NCBI RefSeq assembly: GCF_014648035.1
Contig: NZ_BMQI01000016.1
Span: 26,656-90,655 of the forward strand
Length of the DNA: 64,000 bases
Direction of reading: 5' to 3'
Source: Shewanella algicola
GTDB taxonomy: Bacteria; Pseudomonadota; Gammaproteobacteria; Enterobacterales; Shewanellaceae
A program made the position numbers and the translations under genes. The notes under the pieces were generated by a model. That model worked only from the letters and a program-made list of their open reading frames with translations, was not told where the DNA came from and did no database searches. Position 1 is the first letter of the stretch, and every line of letters begins with the position of its first letter. Shown here piece after piece: positions 42,670-51,813 of this stretch.

Positions 42670-42963
42670 ATGGCAGTGATTACCCAATTTGTCGTGGTCA
42701 GAGAAGGGGTGGAAAAGATGACATTCACATCGAAGAAGGAGGCCGATGCCTACGATAAGATGCTTGATATTGCCGACAACCTGCTACCTTTTTTAGCCCA
42801 AGCAGACATCGAACTTGATGAAAATAAGTGCGAACAACTCGCATTTTACATGGCAAACAATAAAGATGAGCTTTCTAACTTGCTAAAAGGCACAGTAAAG
42901 GTTAAAACCCCTCCTGCAGCAAAAGTCAAAAAGACCGCTGCGAAAAATACGCCAACAGAATAA
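42670..42963 (+). CDS. yebG: SOS-induced DNA-damage protein YebG
   Basis: A 97-residue YebG-family protein recognised from its start (MAVITQFVVVREGVEKMTFTS within residues 1-21) and the MLDIADNLLPFLAQADIELDE block. The final ~20 residues are Lys/Ala-rich. Function is unknown beyond SOS induction. GAGGA precedes the ATG, and a LexA box lies immediately upstream. It is 50 bases upstream of the sulfoxide reductase gene, which could be read from the same promoter. Confidence 0.93.
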   Translation: MAVITQFVVVREGVEKMTFTSKKEADAYDKMLDIADNLLPFLAQADIELDENKCEQLAFYMANNKDELSNLLKGTVKVKTPPAAKVKKTAAKNTPTE

Positions 42964-43013
42964 CGACGTTAATTCTATCAGCCAGCATTAACGTCAGTGT
43001 CAAAGGAACGAAA

Positions 43014-43472
43014 ATGAAAACCGAATTTTACCAAAAATTAAATCGTCAAGCCCAAGCATTACTCGAAGGTGAGGACGACTTAATTGCGGCAATGGCTAAC
43101 TTTTCAGCATTACTCAATGATAACCTTGCTGATTTAAACTGGGCAGGCTTTTACATTAAACGTGGTGATCAATTAGTATTAGGCCCGTTTCAAGGTAAAG
43201 TTGCGTGTACTCGAATTGCTATGGGTAAAGGTGTATGTGGCACCGCAGCCGCATTAAATACGACTCAACGTGTCGCTGATGTACATGCATTCGATGGTCA
43301 CATTGCATGCGATTCGGCCAGTAATTCTGAAATCGTTATCCCAGTTCGCCAAGGTGAAGAAGTGGTTGCCGTTTTAGATATTGACAGTCCTTTATTGAAT
43401 CGTTTTGATGAAGATGATCAAATTGGCCTAGAAATGATGGTAAAAAGTTTCGAATCTGGCTTATTTGCTTAA
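43014..43472 (+). CDS. msrC: Free methionine-(R)-sulfoxide reductase
   Basis: A 152-residue GAF-domain enzyme that reduces free methionine-R-sulfoxide. Cys65, Cys75 and Cys99 have spacings of 10 and 24, the same as Cys84, Cys94 and Cys118 of E. coli fRMsr. The HIACDSASNSEIVIPV block around the catalytic cysteine is intact. AAGGAACG precedes the ATG. It belongs to the msrC-proQ-prc neighbourhood seen in E. coli. Confidence 0.94.
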   Translation: MKTEFYQKLNRQAQALLEGEDDLIAAMANFSALLNDNLADLNWAGFYIKRGDQLVLGPFQGKVACTRIAMGKGVCGTAAALNTTQRVADVHAFDGHIACDSASNSEIVIPVRQGEEVVAVLDIDSPLLNRFDEDDQIGLEMMVKSFESGLFA

Positions 43473-43657
43473 ATAGCGAACAAATAAGGCTAAATCATAG
43501 TCGCATTCGCTGCTGTGAGCTTTATAATACGCAGCAACACGCATTTGTACTGGATTTCAGTGTCAGCGATGATTTAAGCTGATAACAAGTTTGGTTAAAT
43601 TGTTAAGGTTTGTTTCAATGACTTTAGCAAACAGGCGGATAGTGATAATTTGTACGT

Positions 43658-43679
43658 TAAGCTTTATATACAAAGCTTA
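43658..43679. repeat. Inverted repeat upstream of proQ
   Basis: Perfect 8-bp arms TAAGCTTT (43658-43665) and AAAGCTTA (43672-43679) around ATATAC. It lies about 70 bases before the proQ start and has no T-run, so it is more likely an operator or leader hairpin than a terminator. Confidence 0.6.
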
Positions 43680-43747
43680 GCGAAAGATGAACGACTGTAT
43701 GGCATACTCTGCCGCAGAACAGTCCCTTTATTAACGTGGAAGTAAAA

Positions 43748-44368
43748 ATGGAATCAACAGACAAGTTGACCGACACCAACGCAATATTAGCGTATTTATA
43801 TGAAACCTTTCCTTTATGCTTTATTGCTGAAGGTGAAACTAAACCATTAAAAATTGGTCTATTTCAAGACTTGGCTGAACGGTTAGCTGATGATTCTAAA
43901 GTCAGTAAGACACAATTACGTGTTGCATTACGTCGTTACACAAGCAGCTGGCGCTACCTTAAAGGTGTTAAAGCCGGTGCTAAACGTATCGATCTTGATG
44001 GCAATGAATGCGGTGAATTAGAGCAAGAGCATATTGAGCACGCTCAAGCGACGTTAAAAGAAAGCCAAGAAAAGGCTAAAGCTAAACGTCAAGCTCAGGC
44101 ACCCAAAAATGCAGCCAAAAAGCCTGCAAAGAAAGCCGCACCTAAACGTGCTCCAGTGAAAAAAGAACGTCCAGCACCTGTCGCTGCGCCTGTTGTTAAA
44201 TTAGAGCCTGCAAAGCTTGAAGAGTTAAAACAAAAGCAACGAGTCAATGTTAAATTAGGCGCCACACCAGTACCGGGTGTCGTGACCGACATTAACAAAG
44301 AAGATGTGCTTGTTCAGTTAGACACTGGCTTGACCATCAAAGTACGTGTAGAGCACATACTATTATAG
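43748..44368 (+). CDS. proQ: RNA chaperone ProQ
   Basis: A 206-residue ProQ/FinO-family RNA-binding protein. The FinO domain covers about residues 5-120 (LYETFPLCFIAEGETKPLK; LRVALRRYTSSWRYLKG), followed by a Lys/Ala/Pro-rich linker and a C-terminal Tudor-like domain (VNVKLGATPVPGVVTDINK). It binds structured 3' ends of mRNAs and small RNAs. ATG 43748 has GGAAG upstream; an in-frame GTG at 43736 is less likely. It is 21 bases upstream of prc, as in E. coli. Confidence 0.96.
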   Translation: MESTDKLTDTNAILAYLYETFPLCFIAEGETKPLKIGLFQDLAERLADDSKVSKTQLRVALRRYTSSWRYLKGVKAGAKRIDLDGNECGELEQEHIEHAQATLKESQEKAKAKRQAQAPKNAAKKPAKKAAPKRAPVKKERPAPVAAPVVKLEPAKLEELKQKQRVNVKLGATPVPGVVTDINKEDVLVQLDTGLTIKVRVEHILL

Positions 44369-44389
44369 AAATTTAAGGAGTACTTGTTG

Positions 44390-46441
44390 ATGCGAAAACT
44401 TACCTTGGCCGTGTCGATTGCCAGTTTATTTGTCGGCTTTTCGGCGTGGGCAATATCACCAACGATTCAAATCAGCGAGTTACCCAAGCTAGCACAAGAG
44501 CCGCAACACAAAGTGGCTAGCAAGCGAGTAACCACATTGTTTACTCGTTCGCACTATCATCGCTTTAACCTAGACGATGCTTTTTCTGAGCAAATCTACT
44601 CACGCTTTCTTGAGCAATTAGACTATCGCCGTAATGTGCTAACCGCACAAGACATTGCCAGCTTCAATCAGTACAAAAATCAATTTGATGACATGGTTAC
44701 CAGTGGCGACATTAGCCCAGCGTTTACTATGTATGATTTAGTACAGAAGCGTCGATATGAACGTTTTGCTTATGCGTTATCTTTACTCGACAAAGAGTTT
44801 GATTTCACCAAAGCTGGTGATGCCTATGAGTTCGACCGCGAAGATGCCGCATGGCCAAAAGATCTCGATGAAGTTAACGAGTTATGGCGACAACGCGTTA
44901 AATACGATGCGTTAAACCTTAAGTTAACCGGTAAAAAATGGCCTGAAATTGTTGAAGTGTTAGAGAAACGCTACAACAACGCCATTAAACGATTAAGTCA
45001 AACTCAAAGTGAAGATGTGTTTCAAAGCGTCATGAACGCCTTTGCTCGCAGCGTTGAGCCACACACCAGTTATTTGTCGCCACGTAATGCAGAACGTTTC
45101 CAAATGGAGATGAACCTAAGCCTTGAGGGTATTGGTGCTGTGTTGCAAATGGACGATGATTATACCGTGATTAAAAGCCTTGTTGCTGGAGGCCCTGCGG
45201 CTAACAGCGAAAAATTATCGCCAGAAGATAAAATCGTCGGTGTAGGACAAAAAGACAACGATATTGTCGATGTTATTGGCTGGCGTTTAGATGATGTAGT
45301 TGATTTGATTAAAGGGCCAAAAGGCAGTGAAGTTGTACTGCAAATTTTGCCTAAAAAAGGTGGCGCGAACGCAAAAACGTTTGAAGTGACTATCACGCGA
45401 GATAAAATTCGCCTAGAAGATCGCGCAGCTACCTCAAAAGTAGTTGAGCCAACAGAAGGCCAATACGCTAACCGTAAAGTCGGTGTGATTCAAATTCCTG
45501 GTTTTTATATGAATTTGTCACAAGACGTTGTCAAAGAAATTACTAAGCTTGAAAAAGAAAACGTTGAAGGGATTATTATCGACCTTCGTGGTAATGGCGG
45601 CGGGGCGTTAACCGAAGCGACATTGTTAACGGGTTTATTTATTGATATGGGCCCAGTTGTACAAATACGCGATGCCAATGGCGGGGTTAATGAAAACCGT
45701 GATAACGACGGCAAGAGTGCATACACAGGCCCATTAACAGTCATGGTTGACCGTTACAGTGCTTCGGCCTCGGAGATTTTTGCAGCGGCTTTACAAGACT
45801 ACGACCGTGCATTAATTGTTGGAGAATCAACCTTCGGTAAAGGTACCGTGCAACAACATAAAAGCTTAGGCCGAATTTATGACATGTACGAAAAGCCTAT
45901 TGGCCATGTACAGTACACGATTGCTAAGTTTTACCGCATCAATGGCGGCAGCACCCAGTTAAAAGGTGTCACTCCAGATTTGCGTTTCCCAAGTGCTTTA
46001 GAGCCAGGTGAATACGGTGAGTCTGAAGAGAAAAACGCACTACCTTGGGATAAAGTACCTGTGGCGCAATACAACACGCTAGGTAATATTAGCCCAAGTT
46101 TAATCAGTAATCTTGATGCAAAACACAAAGCACGCATTAGCACTGATACTGAGTTTAGCTATATTTACGAAGACATAAATGAGTTTAAAAAGCATCATAA
46201 AGATAAGACCATTTCATTGGTTGAAAGTGAGCGTGTTGCATCTAGCGAGTCAGATGATAAACGTGCCCTAGACCGTGCCAATGCACGACGAGTGCAACAA
46301 GGTCTTGAAGTGGTTAAATCACTTGATGACATTGAAACCACTGACGACAGCAAATTACCTGATGCATTTTTAGATGAAACCGCCTATATCACTCTTGATA
46401 TGGCAGATGCTGAAAAAATGGCAAAAGCTACTGCTAAGTAA
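44390..46441 (+). CDS. prc: Tail-specific periplasmic protease Prc
   Basis: A 683-residue C-terminal-processing protease (Tsp). Signal peptide to about residue 22 (FSAWA|IS); PDZ domain at about 245-330 (SLEGIGAVLQMDDDYTV; LKGPKGSEVVLQIL); serine-lysine active site in DRYSASASEIFAAAL with the lysine in GESTFGKGTVQ. It degrades proteins with nonpolar C-termini and trims PBP3 and hydrolases such as MepS. AAGGAG sits nine bases before ATG 44390. A terminator follows. Confidence 0.96.
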   Translation: MRKLTLAVSIASLFVGFSAWAISPTIQISELPKLAQEPQHKVASKRVTTLFTRSHYHRFNLDDAFSEQIYSRFLEQLDYRRNVLTAQDIASFNQYKNQFDDMVTSGDISPAFTMYDLVQKRRYERFAYALSLLDKEFDFTKAGDAYEFDREDAAWPKDLDEVNELWRQRVKYDALNLKLTGKKWPEIVEVLEKRYNNAIKRLSQTQSEDVFQSVMNAFARSVEPHTSYLSPRNAERFQMEMNLSLEGIGAVLQMDDDYTVIKSLVAGGPAANSEKLSPEDKIVGVGQKDNDIVDVIGWRLDDVVDLIKGPKGSEVVLQILPKKGGANAKTFEVTITRDKIRLEDRAATSKVVEPTEGQYANRKVGVIQIPGFYMNLSQDVVKEITKLEKENVEGIIIDLRGNGGGALTEATLLTGLFIDMGPVVQIRDANGGVNENRDNDGKSAYTGPLTVMVDRYSASASEIFAAALQDYDRALIVGESTFGKGTVQQHKSLGRIYDMYEKPIGHVQYTIAKFYRINGGSTQLKGVTPDLRFPSALEPGEYGESEEKNALPWDKVPVAQYNTLGNISPSLISNLDAKHKARISTDTEFSYIYEDINEFKKHHKDKTISLVESERVASSESDDKRALDRANARRVQQGLEVVKSLDDIETTDDSKLPDAFLDETAYITLDMADAEKMAKATAK

Positions 46442-46456
46442 GCAGTAACATGACAC

Positions 46457-46485
46457 AAAAAAACGCGCTTAAGGCGCGTTTTTTC
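46457..46485 (+). terminator. prc terminator
   Basis: AAACGCGC and GCGCGTTT arms around TTAAG, followed by six T, starting about 15 bases after the prc stop. Confidence 0.88.
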
Positions 46486-46564
46486 TTAATATTATCAAGA
46501 TGCTAAGTTATATTGGAAATCAATGTTACTAAGTGAAAATGAGTTTGTTTGAAAAGGATCGAGT

Positions 46565-49126
46565 ATGAGTCAAGCACAAGAAAAACATTTAAAAGACTAC
46601 GCAAAGCCTGCCTTCACGATTACCCATGTTGATTTAAATGTCATTTTAGATGGCAAAAACACCAAAGTGACGACTACCAGTAAAGTGATCCGTAATGGTG
46701 AGCATCAACACGAACTGGTGTTAGATGGCGAGCAAATATCGTTAGGTTCAGTCAAGCTTAATGGCAGTTCAGCTGATTATCGTCAACATGACAATCAATT
46801 ATTCATTACCACTGAACTTAATGAATTTGAGTTAGAAGTAGTGAGCTTACTTGACCCAGAAGCAAACTCTAGTCTTGAAGGCTTATACATGTCGGACGGA
46901 GCCTACTGTACTCAATGTGAGGCAGAAGGCTTTCGCCGCATTACTTACTTTTTAGACCGTCCGGATGTACTGGCCATTTATACCGTACGTATTGAAGCTG
47001 ATAAAGCGGCATTTCCCTTTTTATTAAGTAACGGTAACTTAATCGATAAAGGCGAAATGCCTCGTTCAGGTCGTCACTTTGTTAAATGGCATGACCCTTT
47101 CCCAAAACCGAGCTATTTATTTGCGCTAGTCGCGGGCGATTTTGACTTACTCAACGACAGCTTTACCACGCAATCTGGCCGTGAAGTTAAACTGCAAGTG
47201 TTTGTCGATAAAGGTAACTTACATAAAGCCGATCATGCGATGGCTTCATTGAAAAAATCAATGAAATGGGATGAAACCCGCTTTGGTTTAGAGTACGACT
47301 TAGATATCTATATGATCGTCGCTGTCGATTTTTTCAATATGGGCGCGATGGAGAATAAAGGCTTAAACGTCTTTAACACTAAATACGTATTAGCGGATAA
47401 AGCCAGTGCCACAGATGATGACTATCACGGTATTGAGTCGGTAGTAGGGCATGAGTACTTCCATAACTGGACTGGTAACCGTGTCACTTGTCGTGACTGG
47501 TTTCAATTAAGCTTAAAAGAAGGCTTAACCGTTTTTCGAGATCAAGAGTTTAGCTCAGACGTTGGCTCTCGCGCCGTTAATCGTATTCAAGCGATCCGCG
47601 TAATGAAAAACCAACAGTTTGCTGAAGATGCTGGGCCAATGTCGCATCCGATCCGTCCTGAAAGCGTAATAGAAATGAACAACTTCTACACAGTGACCGT
47701 TTATGACAAGGGCGCTGAAGTCATCCGTATGATGCACACCATTTTGGGTGAGGAAGGCTTTCAAGCTGGGATGAAGTGTTACTTTGAACGTCACGACGGT
47801 CAAGCAGTGACCTGTGATGATTTTGTCAATTCGATGCAAGATGCCAGTGGTAAAGATTTAACCTTGTTCCGTCGTTGGTATAGCCAGGCTGGTACCCCAG
47901 TCGTGACGGTGACTGATAAGTATGATGCCGACAAAGGTGAGTATCACTTAACTGTGAGCCAGCAAGTTGTCTCTAAAGGCGTTAAAGGCCAAACCTTACA
48001 TATTCCGTTCAGTCTTGAACTACTGGACAATGCTGGAGAATCGATAATTAATAAAGTGCTTGATGTCACGAAAGCGAGTCAAACCTTTGTGTTTGATGGC
48101 CTTAGCAGTGCCCCAACGGCTTCGTTGTTACAAGACTTTTCAGCTCCAGTAAAATTGGTTTATGATTTCTCTATCGATCAGCTGGTTCACTTAATGCGTC
48201 ATGCATCGAGCGAAGTCGCGCGCTGGGAAGCTTCAGTGCAATTAATTAGTCAAACCATTTGGCACAACATCGCTCAATTGCAACAGCAACAAGTGATGAC
48301 CGTTGACAGCCGCGTCATTGAAGCTTTCAGAGGTATCATACTTGATGTCAATCTTGACCAAGCATTGGTAGCTGAGATCTTGTCTATTCCATCAGCCTCG
48401 GCATTGATCGAACAGGTTGATAGCGTTGATTTAGATGCTTTAGCAAAAGCCAGAGAGTTTGTGGTTGAAGAATTAGCCAGTGCTTGTGAAGATGAGTTAC
48501 TCGCTCGTTATCGTGAGCTCAGTACTCTTGATGCTGCAGGAGCGCGTGCATTTAAAAATATCGCGTTAAGTTTGCTATGCCAGGTGTCTGATGTCCATGA
48601 GAGTGTTGTTGAGAAACAATACTACAATGCACAAAATATGACAGATTGTCTTGGTGCATTAAAAGCGGCCACAAGCGCACAATTAACTTGTTTACCGGCA
48701 TTATTGAGTGACTTTGAATCTAAGTGGCATTCAACACCTTTAGTTATGGATAAGTGGCTAACATTGCAGGCGTTGATCAATACAGATGATGTGATTGAGC
48801 AAATTAAACAGTTAACTAAACATAACAGCTTTAGTTTTTCAAACCCCAACAGAGTGCGCTCATTAATTGGGGCATTTGCTTCGGCAAATACATATCAGTT
48901 CCACCGTGCTGATGGTGAAGGTTATCGCTACTTAACTCAAATTTTGATTAAGTTAAACAAGAGTAACCCTCAAGTGGCTTCTCGAATGATTACGCCGTTG
49001 ATTCAATTTGCTAAATTTGATGACTCTCGCCAACAATTAATGAAGCAGTGTTTGCAAGAGCTTAAAAACTTGCCCGATTTATCAAAAGATTTATACGAAA
49101 AAGTCACAAAATCATTGGCTGAATAA
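46565..49126 (+). CDS. pepN: Aminopeptidase N (M1 family)
   Basis: An 853-residue M1 zinc aminopeptidase. The exopeptidase motif GAMEN and the zinc site HEYFH (His296, Glu297, His300) with Glu319 in LKEGLTVF are in the spacing of E. coli PepN. It cleaves N-terminal residues from cytosolic peptides. No signal peptide is seen. AAGGATCGAGT precedes the ATG. It is followed by a hairpin terminator that overlaps the leader of the DUF2835 gene. Confidence 0.96.
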   Translation: MSQAQEKHLKDYAKPAFTITHVDLNVILDGKNTKVTTTSKVIRNGEHQHELVLDGEQISLGSVKLNGSSADYRQHDNQLFITTELNEFELEVVSLLDPEANSSLEGLYMSDGAYCTQCEAEGFRRITYFLDRPDVLAIYTVRIEADKAAFPFLLSNGNLIDKGEMPRSGRHFVKWHDPFPKPSYLFALVAGDFDLLNDSFTTQSGREVKLQVFVDKGNLHKADHAMASLKKSMKWDETRFGLEYDLDIYMIVAVDFFNMGAMENKGLNVFNTKYVLADKASATDDDYHGIESVVGHEYFHNWTGNRVTCRDWFQLSLKEGLTVFRDQEFSSDVGSRAVNRIQAIRVMKNQQFAEDAGPMSHPIRPESVIEMNNFYTVTVYDKGAEVIRMMHTILGEEGFQAGMKCYFERHDGQAVTCDDFVNSMQDASGKDLTLFRRWYSQAGTPVVTVTDKYDADKGEYHLTVSQQVVSKGVKGQTLHIPFSLELLDNAGESIINKVLDVTKASQTFVFDGLSSAPTASLLQDFSAPVKLVYDFSIDQLVHLMRHASSEVARWEASVQLISQTIWHNIAQLQQQQVMTVDSRVIEAFRGIILDVNLDQALVAEILSIPSASALIEQVDSVDLDALAKAREFVVEELASACEDELLARYRELSTLDAAGARAFKNIALSLLCQVSDVHESVVEKQYYNAQNMTDCLGALKAATSAQLTCLPALLSDFESKWHSTPLVMDKWLTLQALINTDDVIEQIKQLTKHNSFSFSNPNRVRSLIGAFASANTYQFHRADGEGYRYLTQILIKLNKSNPQVASRMITPLIQFAKFDDSRQQLMKQCLQELKNLPDLSKDLYEKVTKSLAE

Positions 49127-49180
49127 GCGTATCGTTACGGTCACTTTTTTAACGAAATGAAGTGGCCATATTAACAGTGA

Positions 49181-49207
49181 AAAAAGGAGAGCTTGCTCTC
49201 CTTTTTT
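49181..49207 (+). terminator. pepN terminator
   Basis: AAAAAGGAGAG and CTCTCCTTTTT around CTTG, 54 bases after the pepN stop. Its T-run ends about a dozen bases before the DUF2835 start, so readthrough would be needed for co-transcription. Confidence 0.85.
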
Positions 49208-49219
49208 GTGGAGAATACT

Positions 49220-49435
49220 GTGGAATTATATTTTTCATTAAATGTCAGTTACGAAGCTTTTTTACCTTATTACCAAGGAGTTGCAGAAAAAGTCCAAGTG
49301 CGTGATCAACATGCAAGGGTGTTACACATCAATGGTAAATATTTTAGACCATTTTTAACCTCTCAAGGTATACAAGGAAAGTTTAAATTAGTGTTAAATC
49401 ACGATGGTAGTTTTAAATCTCTCAATAAATTATAG
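49220..49435 (+). CDS. DUF2835 family protein
   Basis: A 71-residue protein recognised as DUF2835 from its YFSLNVSYEAFLPYYQG start and RPFLTSQGIQGKFKL core. It is probably a small beta-rich fold; function is unknown. I start it at GTG 49220, with GGAG six bases upstream; the open frame extends into the pepN terminator stem, which makes the earlier start unlikely. It is wedged between that terminator and the DUF1302 cluster. Confidence 0.8.
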   Translation: MELYFSLNVSYEAFLPYYQGVAEKVQVRDQHARVLHINGKYFRPFLTSQGIQGKFKLVLNHDGSFKSLNKL

Positions 49436-49751
49436 AGTATTTACTTCAAACGTTTGATTGATTAATGTAGCGGTAAAGTTAACAAGATGAAAAGCTATAA
49501 GTGCATGAAAATAAACTTTTTTCGATAATAGTTCGTTTTTGGGATGGTTATTCTTAGAATTAATTCAAATATCACTGTAAAAAATTCCTATCTTTTTCGC
49601 TAGACATCGTTAATTTTCTTAAACATTTTCTGTTTTTTGACCTTGCTCAATATAGTTAAATGCTGTAACAATGGTGTTGCCTGTGGGCTAACAAGATGTT
49701 GGTTTTAATTCCTATAACAACTAATCCAACAGGTTACGGAGATTAACTAAA
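49436..49751. other. Upstream region of the DUF1302 cluster
   Basis: 316 AT-rich bases with no gene. A perfect 12-bp palindrome TCAAACGTTTGA lies at 49446-49457. A TTGACC near 49638 has no clear minus-ten partner. The promoter of the four-gene cluster should lie here. Confidence 0.5.
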
Positions 49752-51800
49752 ATGAAAATTGTTAACAAAAGATTTAACAAATCGGCACTCGCTTTGGGGG
49801 TGGTGTCGGCACTATGTTTCGGTATGAGCGCTCCTGCATCAGCGGTGTCATTTGATTGGGGTGAAGTACGAGGCACATTCGATTCTACATGGACAGCAGG
49901 TGCTAGTTGGCGCGTGTCTGACCGTGACTGGGATGGTCAAATTGGTAAGGTGAATCAGCCACAATTTGATTGGTCTGGTTACTCAGCGTTTGGCGGCGCA
50001 TTTGGCTCAACTAAATACACTTCGGCTGAGATTTGGGAACAGCCGGGTTCTTACTCAAGTAACAATGACTTGAGTAATTTATTGTATGCCAAAGGTGATA
50101 CCACATCTGAAATCGTTAAAGGTTTGCATGAGCTGTCATTAAGATACAAAAATTATGGTTTATTTTTGCGTGGTATGTATTTTTACGACCGCAAATTAAA
50201 CGACGCAGATTACGATTTTAATGATCCACTTACAGGTCAAGAATTCGATCCTTGTCAAGACAGCAAAGCGTCTGAAGTGCAGTGTAAAGATATCCGTTTA
50301 CTTGACGCATTCGTTTATGCCAACTGGGATTTAAACGATGGCGCGAACCCATTAAGCGTTCGTGTCGGTAATCAAGTTGTGTCATGGGGTGAAAGCGCAC
50401 TTATCTCTCATGGTATAGCAGTAATTAACGCTGTAGATTTAAATATTCTAAACGCACCAGGTGCTGAGCTTAAAGAAGCATTTCGTCCTCAGGGCATGGT
50501 GTGGGCTTCTTTAGGGTTAACAGATAACCTTAACGTTGAAGCGTTCTACCAATATGATTGGCAAGAAATTTGGGTACCTACACCAGGCTCTAACTTTGCA
50601 ACCAATGACTTTGCCGGCTACGGCGGGTATAACCAAAATGCTCAGTTAGGCTTTAACGCAAACCCTGATATCAATCAAGACTTCTTAATTTCAGAATACT
50701 CACGTTTATATGAAGCTGCTGCGGCGAGTGGTTTTGACCCCGCTTATGCTGCGTATATGACGGCATATTCTACTAAAGTGGCGTTAACTCAAGATTCAGC
50801 CAAAGCAAGTGATGATGGTCAGTATGGTATTAAGCTGGGTTATTATTCACCAGAATTGGGTGAAACTGAATTTGGCTTTTACTATATGAACTACCATAGC
50901 CGCCGTCCAATTATCAGTGGTACAGCGTCTAACTTTACCTCTGAAGCCATTGGACGCGATTATGGCCGATTAGCAGCAAGTGGCGGTAATATTGACCGTG
51001 AATTATTGCTCAGCATGGAAACGTTCACTAAAGCGCAAATTGTGTATCCTGAAGACATTCAATTATATGGATTCAGTTTTAACACCTTAGTGGGTGATAC
51101 ATCCGTTGCGGGTGAAATTGCTCACCGTGTAGATGAGCCTTTGCAGATTGATGATGTTGAATTACTGTTTGCCGCAATGCCACAGCAGTTAGCCAATGCA
51201 GGCCTTCGTCCAGATCTTGATGGTATTTCACAAATGGATGTTTACGATCCAGGTGAAACCGTTGACGGGTATATCACTCGTGATACCACTCAGGCGCAAA
51301 TGACATTCACTCATTTATTTGGGCCAACGTTAGGCTTAGATAACTTAACCATGCTTGCTGAAGTGGGTGGTGTTTGGATCCACGATATGCCTGGTTTTGA
51401 TGAACTTCGTTTAAGCGGTCCTGGCACAGCACGTTCTGGTGGTAATCCAGATATGCCAGGGATCATTGAAGCATTACATAATGGTCCAGAAACGAATCCA
51501 TTCCCAACAGATTTTGCGTGGGGATATCGTATCGTTGCTAAAGCTGACTTCAACAACGTGTTTGCTGGGGTGAACATGTATCCGCGAATTATTTTCTCAC
51601 ACGACGTTGACGGTATTACACCTGATCCAATGTTCTTATTTACTGAGGGCAGAAAATCAGTTGCGATTGGTTTGAACTTTGATTATCAAAGTCGTTGGGG
51701 CGCGGACCTTTCTTACAACAACTTCTTTGGTGGTGTAGGAACAACAAATGCTATGGCTGACAGAGATTATGTCTCTTTCAACGTCAAGTATTCGATCTAA
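49752..51800 (+). CDS. DUF1302 outer-membrane-type protein
   Basis: A 682-residue exported protein with a signal peptide to about residue 31 (SAPASA|VSFDW). The rest is rich in alternating aromatic/polar strands (GLFLRGMYFYDRKL; FGFYYMNYHSRR; GADLSYNNFFGG), as expected for a large beta-barrel. I place it in DUF1302, whose members I recall as outer-membrane proteins next to DUF1329 genes. The barrel-like C-terminus ends in Ile (NVKYSI) rather than the usual Phe/Trp. GGAG precedes the ATG. It starts a four-gene cluster, 13 bases before DUF1329. Confidence 0.82.
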   Translation: MKIVNKRFNKSALALGVVSALCFGMSAPASAVSFDWGEVRGTFDSTWTAGASWRVSDRDWDGQIGKVNQPQFDWSGYSAFGGAFGSTKYTSAEIWEQPGSYSSNNDLSNLLYAKGDTTSEIVKGLHELSLRYKNYGLFLRGMYFYDRKLNDADYDFNDPLTGQEFDPCQDSKASEVQCKDIRLLDAFVYANWDLNDGANPLSVRVGNQVVSWGESALISHGIAVINAVDLNILNAPGAELKEAFRPQGMVWASLGLTDNLNVEAFYQYDWQEIWVPTPGSNFATNDFAGYGGYNQNAQLGFNANPDINQDFLISEYSRLYEAAAASGFDPAYAAYMTAYSTKVALTQDSAKASDDGQYGIKLGYYSPELGETEFGFYYMNYHSRRPIISGTASNFTSEAIGRDYGRLAASGGNIDRELLLSMETFTKAQIVYPEDIQLYGFSFNTLVGDTSVAGEIAHRVDEPLQIDDVELLFAAMPQQLANAGLRPDLDGISQMDVYDPGETVDGYITRDTTQAQMTFTHLFGPTLGLDNLTMLAEVGGVWIHDMPGFDELRLSGPGTARSGGNPDMPGIIEALHNGPETNPFPTDFAWGYRIVAKADFNNVFAGVNMYPRIIFSHDVDGITPDPMFLFTEGRKSVAIGLNFDYQSRWGADLSYNNFFGGVGTTNAMADRDYVSFNVKYSI

Positions 51801-51813
51801 AAGGATAATTATA

